Shown here piece after piece: positions 26,951 to 35,159 of a stretch of 64,000 bases of DNA; the first letter of the stretch is position 1; each line of letters opens with the position of its first letter. The notes beneath the pieces are model-generated. The model searched no databases, was not told the origin of the DNA, and saw nothing but the letters and a program-made list of their open reading frames with translations. The translations under genes and the position numbers were made by a program. The stretch is from the NCBI RefSeq assembly GCF_003076455.1, contig NZ_CP020918.1:4066001-4130000 (forward strand), in the 5' to 3' direction. The stretch is from Flavobacterium faecale (GTDB lineage: Bacteria > Bacteroidota > Bacteroidia > Flavobacteriales > Flavobacteriaceae).

Positions 26951-28228
26951 ATGCAAATTTCTCCTAAGTACTCTTCGATACAAATAGAACCAAAATGGCT
27001 AGCAGATTATCTAGGTATCGATCTTTATTTGGCCAAATTAATTAGTCTTCCAATTGTTATTCTAGGCCTTTTGGTATTTTGTTTTTTTGCTTGGTACTTG
27101 ACCAAAATGGTGATTGTGAGCAGCATTCATAACTTTTTTTTAAAAACCAAAATCACTTGGGACGATATCTTAGTGGAGAAAAGAATATTTGACAAACTCG
27201 CTCTTGTGGTCCCTGCCTTAATCATTACGTTTGCAGTACCTTCTATCTTAGCCGAATATCCCATTGTAGCAAAATATTCGGTAACACTATCCTCTTTGGT
27301 TCTACTACTAGTTATCATCTGGACAATAAATGCTGTACTAGCCATTTTTAATGAGATACTATCCCATTCCGCTATTTTCAAAGACAAACCTATTTCTAGC
27401 TACATACAAGTACTTAATATTGTTGTGTATTTTGTGGGTGGCATTCTTATTCTCTCCCTGCTTTTAGGTAAGAGTCCGTTTTACTTTTTGGGAGCGATGG
27501 GTGCCATGACAGCTATTTTGCTACTTATTTTTAAAGACACGATTTTGGGGTTTGTAGCCAGCATACAAATGTCTGTGTACGATATGGTGCGTGTAGGCGA
27601 TTGGATTGCTATGCCCAAGTACGATGCAGATGGCGACGTATTATCCATCAATTTGAGCACTGTAAAAGTCCAAAACTGGGACAGAACCATTACTACGATT
27701 CCGACCTACGCTTTTATCAATGACTCTTTCAAAAACTGGCGTGGTATGAGTAATTCTGGTGGTCGTAGAATCAACAGATCGATTTATTTGAAGGTTAGTA
27801 GTTTTTGTTTTTGTGACGAAAAAATGCTGGAACGTTTCAAGAAATACACTTTAATCAAAGACTACATCTTAGAAAAGGAAGAGGAAATAAAAAAACTTAA
27901 CGCTGGTCTAGCCGATGGAGAGGCAAACCCTGTCAATGCCATTAGTTTGACCAATGTAGGTGTTTTTAGAGTTTATGCAGAAAATTACATTCGAGCAAAT
28001 CCACATATTAATAAGGAGATGACCTATATGGTTCGTCAATTAGATCCTACTTCCAAAGGGCTTCCTTTAGAAATTTATTGCTTTACTTTCGAAAAAGAAT
28101 GGGTGCAATTTGAAAAAGTGAAATCAGATATTTTTGATCATTTGTTCACGATCACTTCTCAATTTCAACTTGAGGTCTTTGAAGAACCTACCGGACAAGA
28201 TTTTAGAAGTCTAACTGCCATTCGATAA
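26951..28228 (+). CDS. MscS-family mechanosensitive ion channel
   Basis: A 425-residue inner-membrane protein. About four membrane helices occupy residues ~20-190, including the pore-lining segment FLGAMGAMTAILLLIFKDTI. The MscS beta domain follows with VRVGDWIAMPKYDADGDVLS and VKVQNWDRTITTIPTYAFIN, then a cytosolic C-terminal domain. YbdG/YnaI-type channels of this length open on hypo-osmotic shock. The ATG at 26951 is preferred because a consensus promoter lies within the upstream 29-codon extension. Monocistronic. Confidence 0.92.
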   Translation: MQISPKYSSIQIEPKWLADYLGIDLYLAKLISLPIVILGLLVFCFFAWYLTKMVIVSSIHNFFLKTKITWDDILVEKRIFDKLALVVPALIITFAVPSILAEYPIVAKYSVTLSSLVLLLVIIWTINAVLAIFNEILSHSAIFKDKPISSYIQVLNIVVYFVGGILILSLLLGKSPFYFLGAMGAMTAILLLIFKDTILGFVASIQMSVYDMVRVGDWIAMPKYDADGDVLSINLSTVKVQNWDRTITTIPTYAFINDSFKNWRGMSNSGGRRINRSIYLKVSSFCFCDEKMLERFKKYTLIKDYILEKEEEIKKLNAGLADGEANPVNAISLTNVGVFRVYAENYIRANPHINKEMTYMVRQLDPTSKGLPLEIYCFTFEKEWVQFEKVKSDIFDHLFTITSQFQLEVFEEPTGQDFRSLTAIR

Positions 28229-28362
28229 TTATTTTTCGAAAATAAACACACAAAACATTAATTATCAGTATTTAAAAACCTTAAAACAGTTATAAAAGTC
28301 GCTGAATTCGTTAGGAAATAATCCCCAAATAGTTAAATAATTACTAAGTTTTCCTAAATAGA

Positions 28363-28393
28363 TTGTACACAATTTAATTGTGCGCTATCTTTG
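28363..28393 (+). promoter_or_regulatory. ohrR-ohr promoter with OhrR-type operator
   Basis: TTG (28363-28365), 20-bp spacer, -7 box TATCTTTG (28386-28393). Between the boxes lies a perfect inverted repeat, CACAATT (28368-28374), T, AATTGTG (28376-28382), nearly the same as the known OhrR operator core TACAATT-AATTGTA. Repressor binding here would block RNA polymerase, giving autorepression of the operon. Confidence 0.75.
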
Positions 28394-28411
28394 TACAAGA
28401 AAATAATTACC

Positions 28412-28831
28412 ATGAAAGACCAACTACATATTAGCGAGCAAGTTTGCTTTCCGGTTTACGTCTTCGCAAAGGAAATAATTAATCATTACCGCCCTTTGCT
28501 TGAAGCCGTGCACCTCACCTACCCGCAGTATTTGGTTATGATGGTTTTATGGGAACAAGATGAACAAGCTGTCAATCAAATTGGTGACAAATTGCAATTG
28601 GATAGCGGTACACTTACTCCTTTATTGAAGAGAATGGAACAAAAAAATTTTGTAGCCAGAATTAGAAGTAAAATTGATGAGCGATCAGTCAATATCATCC
28701 TTACCGAAGAAGGAAAGGCTTTGAAAGAACAAGCCGCTTCTATACCAGGACAATTGATGGAGTCGATGCATTTATCGCTAGAAGATTTATTAGTATTAAA
28801 AAACATAATTTTAAAAATTACACAAAAATGA
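28412..28831 (+). CDS. ohrR: OhrR, organic hydroperoxide-sensing MarR-family repressor
   Basis: A 139-residue MarR-type winged-helix protein. The redox-sensing cysteine is C12 in SEQVCFPVYVF; LTYPQYLVMMVLWE and the recognition region LDSGTLTPLLKRME are typical of OhrR. It contains no other cysteine, so it is of the one-cysteine type, inactivated by mixed disulfide or overoxidation in studied homologues. The ATG at 28412 is used because the -7 box overlaps the start of a longer frame. Its stop codon overlaps the ohr start by four bases (ATGA), so the two are translationally coupled. Confidence 0.92.
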   Translation: MKDQLHISEQVCFPVYVFAKEIINHYRPLLEAVHLTYPQYLVMMVLWEQDEQAVNQIGDKLQLDSGTLTPLLKRMEQKNFVARIRSKIDERSVNIILTEEGKALKEQAASIPGQLMESMHLSLEDLLVLKNIILKITQK

Positions 28832-29250
28832 AAACATTATATACAACACAAGCTACTGCTACGGGTGGTAGAAACGGTCAAGTAAAAAGCGAAAACGGAA
28901 TTGTTGATTTAGAAGTAAGAATGCCAAAAGCTTTAGGTGGTAGTAACGATGATTTTGCAAATCCTGAGATGCTTTTTGCAGCAGGATACTCTGCTTGTTT
29001 TGATAGTGCATTAAACTTGGTTATCAAAAAAGAAAATATTGAAACTGGAGCAACTACTGTTTCTGCAAAAGTAAGCATTGGTCAAAACGACAATGGTGGT
29101 TTTGGATTGGAAGCGGAATTACATGCTAACATTCCTGGTGTAACAATAGAAGTAGCGCAATCGTTGATTGAAAAAGCACATGAAGTTTGTCCTTATTCTA
29201 ATGCGACAAGAGGAAACATGCCAGTTAAATTGACTGTTTCAAACGACTAA
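28828..29250 (+). CDS. ohr: Organic hydroperoxide resistance protein Ohr
   Basis: A 140-residue Ohr/OsmC-family thiol peroxidase that reduces organic hydroperoxides using lipoyl or other dithiols. The catalytic cysteines are C57 in GYSACFDS and C121 in HEVCPYSNATRGN; R15 and E47 (NPEMLF) are placed to complete the active site. Length and motifs are standard. It is the structural gene regulated by OhrR and is followed 36 bp later by a nitroreductase gene, so all three may form one peroxide-inducible unit. Confidence 0.96.
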   Translation: MKTLYTTQATATGGRNGQVKSENGIVDLEVRMPKALGGSNDDFANPEMLFAAGYSACFDSALNLVIKKENIETGATTVSAKVSIGQNDNGGFGLEAELHANIPGVTIEVAQSLIEKAHEVCPYSNATRGNMPVKLTVSND

Positions 29251-29286
29251 AAAAATAAATTACAAGTACCTAAAATAGAAAAAAAA

Positions 29287-29922
29287 ATGGCATTATTAGA
29301 AGATTTAAACTGGAGACACGCGGTTAAAGCATACGATGCAACCAAAAAAGTGAGTCAAGAACATGTAGATAAAATTGTTGAAGCAGCACGTTTAGCGCCA
29401 ACTTCATCAGGTTTGCAAGCTTTTCAAGTGATTGTTGTTGAAAACCAAGAGTTAAAAGAAAAATTGGTAAAAGGAGCTCTAAATCCAGAATGTATGAGAG
29501 ATTGCTCTCATGTAATTATTTTTGCAGGTTGGGATCGTTATACAGCTGAGCGTATTGACAAAGTTTACAACCATACAACAGATGTACGTGGTCTTGAAAG
29601 AGGACGTTTTAGCAGTTATACAGACATGTTAAAAAAAATGTATTTGGCACAATCTGCTGAAGAGAATTTTGCTCACATTGCGAGACAAACCTATATTGCT
29701 CTTGGACTTTCATTGGCACAAGCAGCAGAATTAAAAGTTGATACTACTCCTGTTGAAGGTTTTGATAATGCAGTAGTTGACGATATTTTAGGTCTAGAAA
29801 AATTAGGTTTAAAAAGTGTTTCTCTTATGTACGTAGGTCACGCAGATGCACCAAACGACTGGATTGGACAAATGAAAAAAGTTAGAACTCCAATGGAGGA
29901 ATTTGTAATCGAATTGAAATAA
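29287..29922 (+). CDS. NAD(P)H-dependent nitroreductase-family flavoenzyme
   Basis: A 211-residue FMN enzyme of the nitroreductase fold (NfsB-like). The N-terminal DLNWRHAVKAYD and ARLAPTSSGLQAFQVIVV segments bind FMN phosphate and ribityl, and the C-terminal GLEKLGLKSVSLMYVGHAD completes the site. It can reduce nitro compounds or quinones; the real substrate is unknown. Location 36 bp behind ohr suggests a role in oxidant or electrophile detoxification. A terminator follows. Confidence 0.9.
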   Translation: MALLEDLNWRHAVKAYDATKKVSQEHVDKIVEAARLAPTSSGLQAFQVIVVENQELKEKLVKGALNPECMRDCSHVIIFAGWDRYTAERIDKVYNHTTDVRGLERGRFSSYTDMLKKMYLAQSAEENFAHIARQTYIALGLSLAQAAELKVDTTPVEGFDNAVVDDILGLEKLGLKSVSLMYVGHADAPNDWIGQMKKVRTPMEEFVIELK

Positions 29923-29980
29923 TTCTTTACAAGGCAAATAGAACCTTTTCTTCGTTTGCGTCTTCTTTATATAGTTAAAG

Positions 29981-30020
29981 AACCTGGATCAAAACCCAGT
30001 TTTGATTCAGGTTTTCTTAT
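29981..30020 (+). terminator. Terminator of the ohrR-ohr-nitroreductase unit
   Basis: AACCTGGATCAAAAC (29981-29995) pairs with GTTTTGATTCAGGTT (29999-30013) with one mismatch, followed by TTCTT. Confidence 0.75.
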
Positions 30021-30183
30021 CTCTAAGCTACACTTCTTTTTACACCTACTTCGTTACCCTTTTTACAAATTCTTTTGCTCTTTTAAAAGTAGTACTTCTA
30101 TTTCTTTTTAGATTATTTTAATATATCCTTATAGTTCTTATTGGGATACCAAAGTTACCTTTACACCTATAAATAACATTATC

Positions 30184-31200
30184 ATGAACGACAAAAACAT
30201 TGCTTATTCTATCTTGGATCTTGCGATTGTAACTAAAGGAAGTTCAATTAAAGAGACCATTGACAATACTGTTCACCTAGCACAACAAGCCGAAAAATTT
30301 GGTTACAATCGTTATTGGCTAGCGGAACATCACAATATGCCTGCTGTAGCAAGTAGCGCAACAGTAATTTTGATTGACCGCGTAGCACAAGCTACTTCTA
30401 CTCTAAAAGTAGGATCTGGCGGTATCATGTTACCCAACCACTCCCCCTTAATTGTTGCCGAGCAATTCGGAACTTTAGGAACAATGTATCCCAATCGAAT
30501 TAATTTGGGACTAGGTCGAGCACCTGGTACGGATCAAGAAACAGCTCGTGCCATTCGATCTGATTTTATGGATGCAGCCCATTCTTTTCCGGATCAAATC
30601 GAAAAAATACAGACTTATTTTTCGTCTAATAATGAAAACGGAAAAGTAAGAGCACCCATCGCAGAAGGAATAGATGTTCCTATTTACATTCTTGGTTCAA
30701 GCACTGATAGTTCTCACTTGGCGGCTAGAAAAGGATTGCCTTATGCTTTTGCAAGTCATTTTGCAACTGCACAGCTATTGCCCGCTTTGGCCATTTATAG
30801 AAAGGAGTTCATGCCTTCGCCAGAGTTAGCAAAACCCTATGTGATGACAGGAATTAATGCGTTTGTAGCCGACACAGATGAAGAAGCAGAGCGCATGGCG
30901 ACCTCTTTTATCAAAATGATTATAAGCCTTTTGACAGGAGCTAAACGAGAATCACTTGATGAGCCCGCTGAAATGACAGATGATTTGCGTGAAACGATGG
31001 AACATCCAGCAGTGAAGCAAATGACATATTACACGTTTATTGGTTCGAAAGCGAAAGTGAAAAAAGAAATCGAAGCCTTTATCGAAAAAACTGCTGTGGA
31101 CGAATTGATCATTACGACCAATTGCCACAACCAAGACGCACGTGTACATTCATACGAGTTGATGGCTGAAATAATGAACGAAATAAATAGTTCTAAATAA
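30184..31200 (+). CDS. LLM-class flavin-dependent oxidoreductase (luciferase-like monooxygenase)
   Basis: A 338-residue TIM-barrel flavoprotein of the bacterial luciferase-like superfamily, group MsnO8/YhbW. Motifs include RYWLAEHHNMPAVASSATVI, VGSGGIMLPNHSPLIVAEQF and NLGLGRAPGTD, all typical of FMNH2-using members. It oxidises an unknown organic substrate with O2. It lies upstream of the yellow/MRJP gene with an 8-bp gap, so the two are probably co-transcribed. A TACCTTTA box at 30156 may be its promoter. Confidence 0.9.
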   Translation: MNDKNIAYSILDLAIVTKGSSIKETIDNTVHLAQQAEKFGYNRYWLAEHHNMPAVASSATVILIDRVAQATSTLKVGSGGIMLPNHSPLIVAEQFGTLGTMYPNRINLGLGRAPGTDQETARAIRSDFMDAAHSFPDQIEKIQTYFSSNNENGKVRAPIAEGIDVPIYILGSSTDSSHLAARKGLPYAFASHFATAQLLPALAIYRKEFMPSPELAKPYVMTGINAFVADTDEEAERMATSFIKMIISLLTGAKRESLDEPAEMTDDLRETMEHPAVKQMTYYTFIGSKAKVKKEIEAFIEKTAVDELIITTNCHNQDARVHSYELMAEIMNEINSSK

Positions 31201-31208
31201 ATATAAAA

Positions 31209-32264
31209 ATGAAAAACATACTAGCTTTTTCAGTAATCCTACTAAGTTTAGCCGCTTGCAAGGGAAGAATTAATTCTAAAGCGGAACCAAAGACCGCACA
31301 CCAAGTCACGCAAGTTGCGGAATTTAAAGGACAACAAGTAACCGGAATTGCCATAGCAAATTCAGGTCGCATGTTTGTCAATTTTCCACGATGGAGAGAA
31401 GGTGTCGAAAGTGCAGTAGTGGAAATTGACGGTAACAAAAACAAAAGCTACCCTAATCAAGAGTGGAATTCTTGGGAAATTGGCCAGCCGGTAGTTGCTG
31501 ACAAATTTATTGCTGTACAGTCAGTTTTAGCGCATGATGACAAACTATATGTGTTAGATACTCGCAACCCACAATTTAAAACCGTGCTTGATGCACCAAG
31601 AGTATTTGTTTTTGATCTAAAAAGTAATACACTAACGGCAACGTATATACTAGAAAAAAATAGTTTTCATCCTGATTCGTATATCAACGATTTACGTGTA
31701 GACGGTGATAAAATTTATTTTACAGATTCTGGTCATGCTGGTTTGGTAGTGTATAATATTGCTACTGGAACATCAAAACGAATTTTGAATGATCACTTTT
31801 CAACTTCTGCAGAAGTGGCTTATTTGACATTTGCTGGGACGCAATGGAAACGATCTGTACATTCAGACGGAATTGAACTTGATGTAAAAAACCAAAGATT
31901 ATTGTACCACGCTTTGACGGGTTATAGTTTGTATTCCATTCCAACCGCATCTTTTGACCTTGACAACAAGACAGAAATTGAAAAAACGGTTCGACTAGAG
32001 TCGAAAACAGCTGCGCCTGATGGGATGATTTTTGACAACAAAGGTTTTCTCTATTATGCAGATTTAGAAAAAAATAAAATTGATTATCGAAAACCAGATG
32101 GAACGATTCACACCTTGATTGAAGGAGTAGATGTACGATGGGCAGACAGTTTTAGTATTTACAAAGATGATTTATACTATACCAATTCTAGAATAAACGA
32201 AGTAACTGGACCAATTGATGAAATGGTTTTTACCATTAATAAAATCAAATTGCCTTTAAATTAG
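31209..32264 (+). CDS. Yellow/major royal jelly family lipoprotein (L-dopachrome tautomerase-related)
   Basis: A 351-residue protein with a lipoprotein signal peptide (LAACKG) and a six-bladed propeller typical of the MRJP/yellow family. Blade motifs are GIAIANSGRMFVNFPRWREG, SWEIGQPVVADKFIAVQSVL, YINDLRVDGDKIYFTDSGHA, SDGIELD and APDGMIFDNKGFLYYADLEK. Bacterial members are periplasmic or surface proteins without proven activity. It is paired with the LLM oxidoreductase and ends at a shared terminator. Confidence 0.88.
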   Translation: MKNILAFSVILLSLAACKGRINSKAEPKTAHQVTQVAEFKGQQVTGIAIANSGRMFVNFPRWREGVESAVVEIDGNKNKSYPNQEWNSWEIGQPVVADKFIAVQSVLAHDDKLYVLDTRNPQFKTVLDAPRVFVFDLKSNTLTATYILEKNSFHPDSYINDLRVDGDKIYFTDSGHAGLVVYNIATGTSKRILNDHFSTSAEVAYLTFAGTQWKRSVHSDGIELDVKNQRLLYHALTGYSLYSIPTASFDLDNKTEIEKTVRLESKTAAPDGMIFDNKGFLYYADLEKNKIDYRKPDGTIHTLIEGVDVRWADSFSIYKDDLYYTNSRINEVTGPIDEMVFTINKIKLPLN

Positions 32265-32301
32265 CAACCATCGACTGGGGACTTTCCATTCGATAAAAAA
32301 C

Positions 32302-32340
32302 AAAGCCACTATTTTTTTAAAAACAGATAGTGGCTTTTTT
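32302..32340. terminator. Bidirectional terminator between convergent genes
   Basis: AAAGCCACTAT (32302-32312) pairs perfectly with ATAGTGGCTTT (32327-32337); A and T tracts flank it. Confidence 0.8.
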
Positions 32341-32355
32341 TATTCTATTTGAAAT

Positions 32356-33132
32356 TTACAATCTACTTAATAGTTCTGCTTTTTTATTTTCAAATTCTTC
32401 TACAGACAAAATATTTTTATCTTTCAAAGCTGCTAATTTTTCGATTTTCATAAAAATGTCTTCTTCAAAAGCAGTTGTTACCGGAGTAACTTCAGGCATC
32501 TGTACAGCTGCTACCTCATGTGGCATAGGGTTGTTTTGAGGAACAATTTGTTCTTGAGGTCTGTTTTCACCGCCAGATACAATAGGCAAACTATTCAAAT
32601 TTACGGTACCGTATTGACTCGTAAATGTTACTGAATAACCACCACCTTGTTGTTGCCCAACACCACCAATTTGATTGTCAAGCGTATCAAAAACGGTAAC
32701 TTTTCCATTTTCTTGAATCGCTAAGCGGCCAATATTTGAAAAAACTGCATAATTGGTATTGTTTTGACTCCCAGTAGAATTTGGTACACCCAAATCACCC
32801 CACCAGTTCCCTGATTGAGATCCATTTTGATTGGTAGTCTTAGGTAATGGTACATATTGTATAGCTCCTTGATTGATCAAATTTGACAATTCGATACAAA
32901 GACCATTGACTGTATTTTTCAATTGACTGTTGAACATATCACCAACCATCGTCATTCCGCCCTGCATCCATTGCCCACCGCCACCAAGTTCTGGAATATA
33001 AAATTGCGCCATAGTTCCGTTAGTTCTTATTAGAGCATGAGTCAATTCGGAAACCGCATTGGTGCTTACACCATAACGATTGGCAATCGCAACCATATTT
33101 TGAAAACTTGCATCTGTAAAAATTGCATTCAT
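32356..33132 (-). CDS. SHOCT-domain protein
   Basis: The 258-residue protein ends in a SHOCT domain (IEKLAALKDKNILSVEEFENKKAELLSRL read in parts), a short helical oligomerisation module. The N-terminal ~90 residues form a helical part (AIFTDASFQNMVAIANRYGV), and a central glycine/asparagine/glutamine-rich segment carries strands resembling a PH-like fold (ITFTSQYGTVNLNS). No signal or membrane segment. Role unknown; proteins of this shape are often annotated only as SHOCT domain-containing. Confidence 0.75.
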   Translation of the reverse strand: MNAIFTDASFQNMVAIANRYGVSTNAVSELTHALIRTNGTMAQFYIPELGGGGQWMQGGMTMVGDMFNSQLKNTVNGLCIELSNLINQGAIQYVPLPKTTNQNGSQSGNWWGDLGVPNSTGSQNNTNYAVFSNIGRLAIQENGKVTVFDTLDNQIGGVGQQQGGGYSVTFTSQYGTVNLNSLPIVSGGENRPQEQIVPQNNPMPHEVAAVQMPEVTPVTTAFEEDIFMKIEKLAALKDKNILSVEEFENKKAELLSRL

Positions 33133-33181
33133 ATTGTTTTGTCCTTAAATTATCTGAATCGTTATTGTAACAACACTTGTG

Positions 33182-33189
33182 CAAAGGTA
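33182..33189 (-). promoter_or_regulatory. Candidate -7 box of the SHOCT gene
   Basis: The minus strand reads TACCTTTG, an exact match, about 50 bp before the ATG. Confidence 0.4.
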
Positions 33190-33341
33190 GTCCAAACCAA
33201 ATGCAATAGTGCGTCTTTTAATTTAAGTTTTTGATTTCCATGTTACTAAAACATTTTTAACTGAATGCGAAATAAAAATTTAGAATCTGACAACCTAATA
33301 ACAATCCTACAAAGAATCTCATACTGATACTACTCTTGACT

Positions 33342-33788
33342 TTAGTTAATATCTTTAATCTCATACTCTGTTTCATTGAATTTAAAAGATTGTCCTTTTT
33401 CTAAACCTCTCATCGCAGCATATATAGGTGCTCGCGTAGAAATTCCAAAAATCGTATGTCCATCTACTTCTATTTGTTCGATGGACACACATATATACAA
33501 AGTCAGTTTATCAGTGATTACCAGCGCCCCAGGCTCTACAATTGTACATTGTTTTTCGGGTTGCAAGGTTTCTAAAAAATCCATTTCTCGAATCGCAAAA
33601 TCAAGCTCTTTCCCTACTGCGTTAAAGAGTTCTACTTTGCCTCCAATGCGATCTTCTGTTTGACTAGGCGACTGATTGGCTTCGAGCACATCTGCCTGCA
33701 TGGAGTCAACACGATTTTGAAAACTCTCTATTAGTTCCGTTTGTTTTTGAATGCAAGCTTGCTGAATATTTATTTTGGAGAACGTCAT
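33342..33788 (-). CDS. GreA/GreB-like transcription factor homologue
   Basis: The 148-residue protein resembles a Gre factor in layout: a coiled-coil N-terminal half (KQTELIESFQNRVDSMQADV), then the C-terminal FKBP-like domain (PGALVITDKLTLYICVSIEQ ... FGISTRAPIYAAMRGLEKGQ). The acidic DxE tip of true Gre factors is not obvious, so it may regulate RNA polymerase without cleavage stimulation. I start it at the ATG giving MTFSKINIQQ; 27 upstream codons encode an atypical hydrophobic leader. Monocistronic. Confidence 0.75.
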   Translation of the reverse strand: MTFSKINIQQACIQKQTELIESFQNRVDSMQADVLEANQSPSQTEDRIGGKVELFNAVGKELDFAIREMDFLETLQPEKQCTIVEPGALVITDKLTLYICVSIEQIEVDGHTIFGISTRAPIYAAMRGLEKGQSFKFNETEYEIKDIN

Positions 33789-34149
33789 ACAATTTAATTT
33801 AATGGTTAGATATAGTATTCTTATAAATATAAAGTATTTTACTCCAATAAAGTCGATTTTCACTAACAAACATATCTTTTCAGACTGTGACTTTGTCTGT
33901 AACAGATAAAGATTTTAACTCAATAATCTTTTTAAAATCAAAAAGACATCACTCTATTATAAAAAATGGAAATAATATGGAATAACAGGGCAATTTCCAT
34001 CATCAAATCAAAGTTTACTTTATTGTATTTACATGGTATTTTCATTGTTAAACAGTCCTAGTTATTTTATAAAACCAAAAAAAAGACCTAACCTTGTATA
34101 GAATTACAAGTGATAAAAGGACAAAACTAGAACTTGACCCAAAAGAATC
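33789..34149. other. Gene-free divergent intergenic region
   Basis: About 360 bp between the Gre-like gene and YoaK. TAACCTTG around 34088 is one base off a TANNTTTG box for YoaK. I see no hairpin, repeat copy or further reading frame. Confidence 0.5.
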
Positions 34150-34881
34150 ATGTTTAGACATCAAGGAAAAACAAGAACTTTAGAACACAATAAAAAAATT
34201 GCTTCTTTACTCTCATTTGTGGCAGGAATTGTAAATGTGGTCGGTTTTTTATCGGTACAGCGCCTTACCACTAATGTAACAGGGCATTTTGCGTTTTTTA
34301 TAGATGAAGTTTTCAAACTCCATTTTTCAGAAAGTTTTATTTACTTTTTTTACATCTTATTTTTCTTCTTAGGTTCTTTTTGCTCCAGTCTATTGATAGA
34401 AATTATGACGCTTAAAAATGAGCGATACATATTTATTATTCCGACCATTATCGAAAGTATAATACTTTTTTGTATTGCCTTACTGGGACACTTACTCGTA
34501 AAAGAATACTCTAATTACATTGCTTTTAGTTTGCTTTTTGCCATGGGTTTACAAAATTCATTAGTAACCAGAATATCTAATGCAATTGTAAGAACTACCC
34601 ATCTGACTGGTCTTTTTACAGATTTAGGAATTGAGCTTTCACAATTATTTTTTTATAAACAGAAAGAACAACAAGTTAAGTTACTTTCTACTATTAAACT
34701 TAGGTTCCGGATTATTACCTTCTTCTTTCTTGGTGGCTTTTTTGGCGGTACTTTTTATTCTTATTTTCATTTTTACTTACTGCTAATTCCTGCATCAATG
34801 TTAATTATTGGTCTGTATTATGACCACTTAAGATTTCAACTTCTAAACTGGAAGCATCAGTACGACATGAAAGAAAAATAA
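34150..34881 (+). CDS. YoaK family (DUF1275) membrane protein
   Basis: A 243-residue integral membrane protein with six predicted helices. The family signature is present: SFVAGIVNVVGFLSVQRLTTNVTGH near residues 21-45 (read in parts), and the later FAMGLQNSLVTRISNAIVRTTHLTG segment. DUF1275 proteins are poorly understood membrane proteins. It is a lone gene, with an AT-rich untranslated tail before the convergent TonB receptor. Confidence 0.9.
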   Translation: MFRHQGKTRTLEHNKKIASLLSFVAGIVNVVGFLSVQRLTTNVTGHFAFFIDEVFKLHFSESFIYFFYILFFFLGSFCSSLLIEIMTLKNERYIFIIPTIIESIILFCIALLGHLLVKEYSNYIAFSLLFAMGLQNSLVTRISNAIVRTTHLTGLFTDLGIELSQLFFYKQKEQQVKLLSTIKLRFRIITFFFLGGFFGGTFYSYFHFYLLLIPASMLIIGLYYDHLRFQLLNWKHQYDMKEK

Positions 34882-35108
34882 GTCTTCAAGCGAGAGTAAA
34901 AAAAGGTTCATTCCTCTTTACTATTTTTTTTTTCTGATGACAAAATAGTGAGAAATTTAAATTGTTAAAAACTGCAGATTATCATTTTCTCTTGTTTATT
35001 ATTTTTTGATAATTATACCAACTTCCCCTAAGAATACAGTTTTTCAGCTACTTTATACACTTTCGTAAATTAGACGGCATCCCTACTTCACTTGTGTCTA
35101 AAGCAAAA

Positions 35109-35136
35109 AAAAACGGGAATACATCCCGTTTTTAAT
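35109..35136 (-). terminator. Terminator of the TonB receptor at 35160
   Basis: AAAAACGGGA (35109-35118) pairs with TCCCGTTTTT (35124-35133); on the minus strand a T tract follows. Confidence 0.75.
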
Positions 35137-35159
35137 TTTATGCTGTATGATATACTTCT

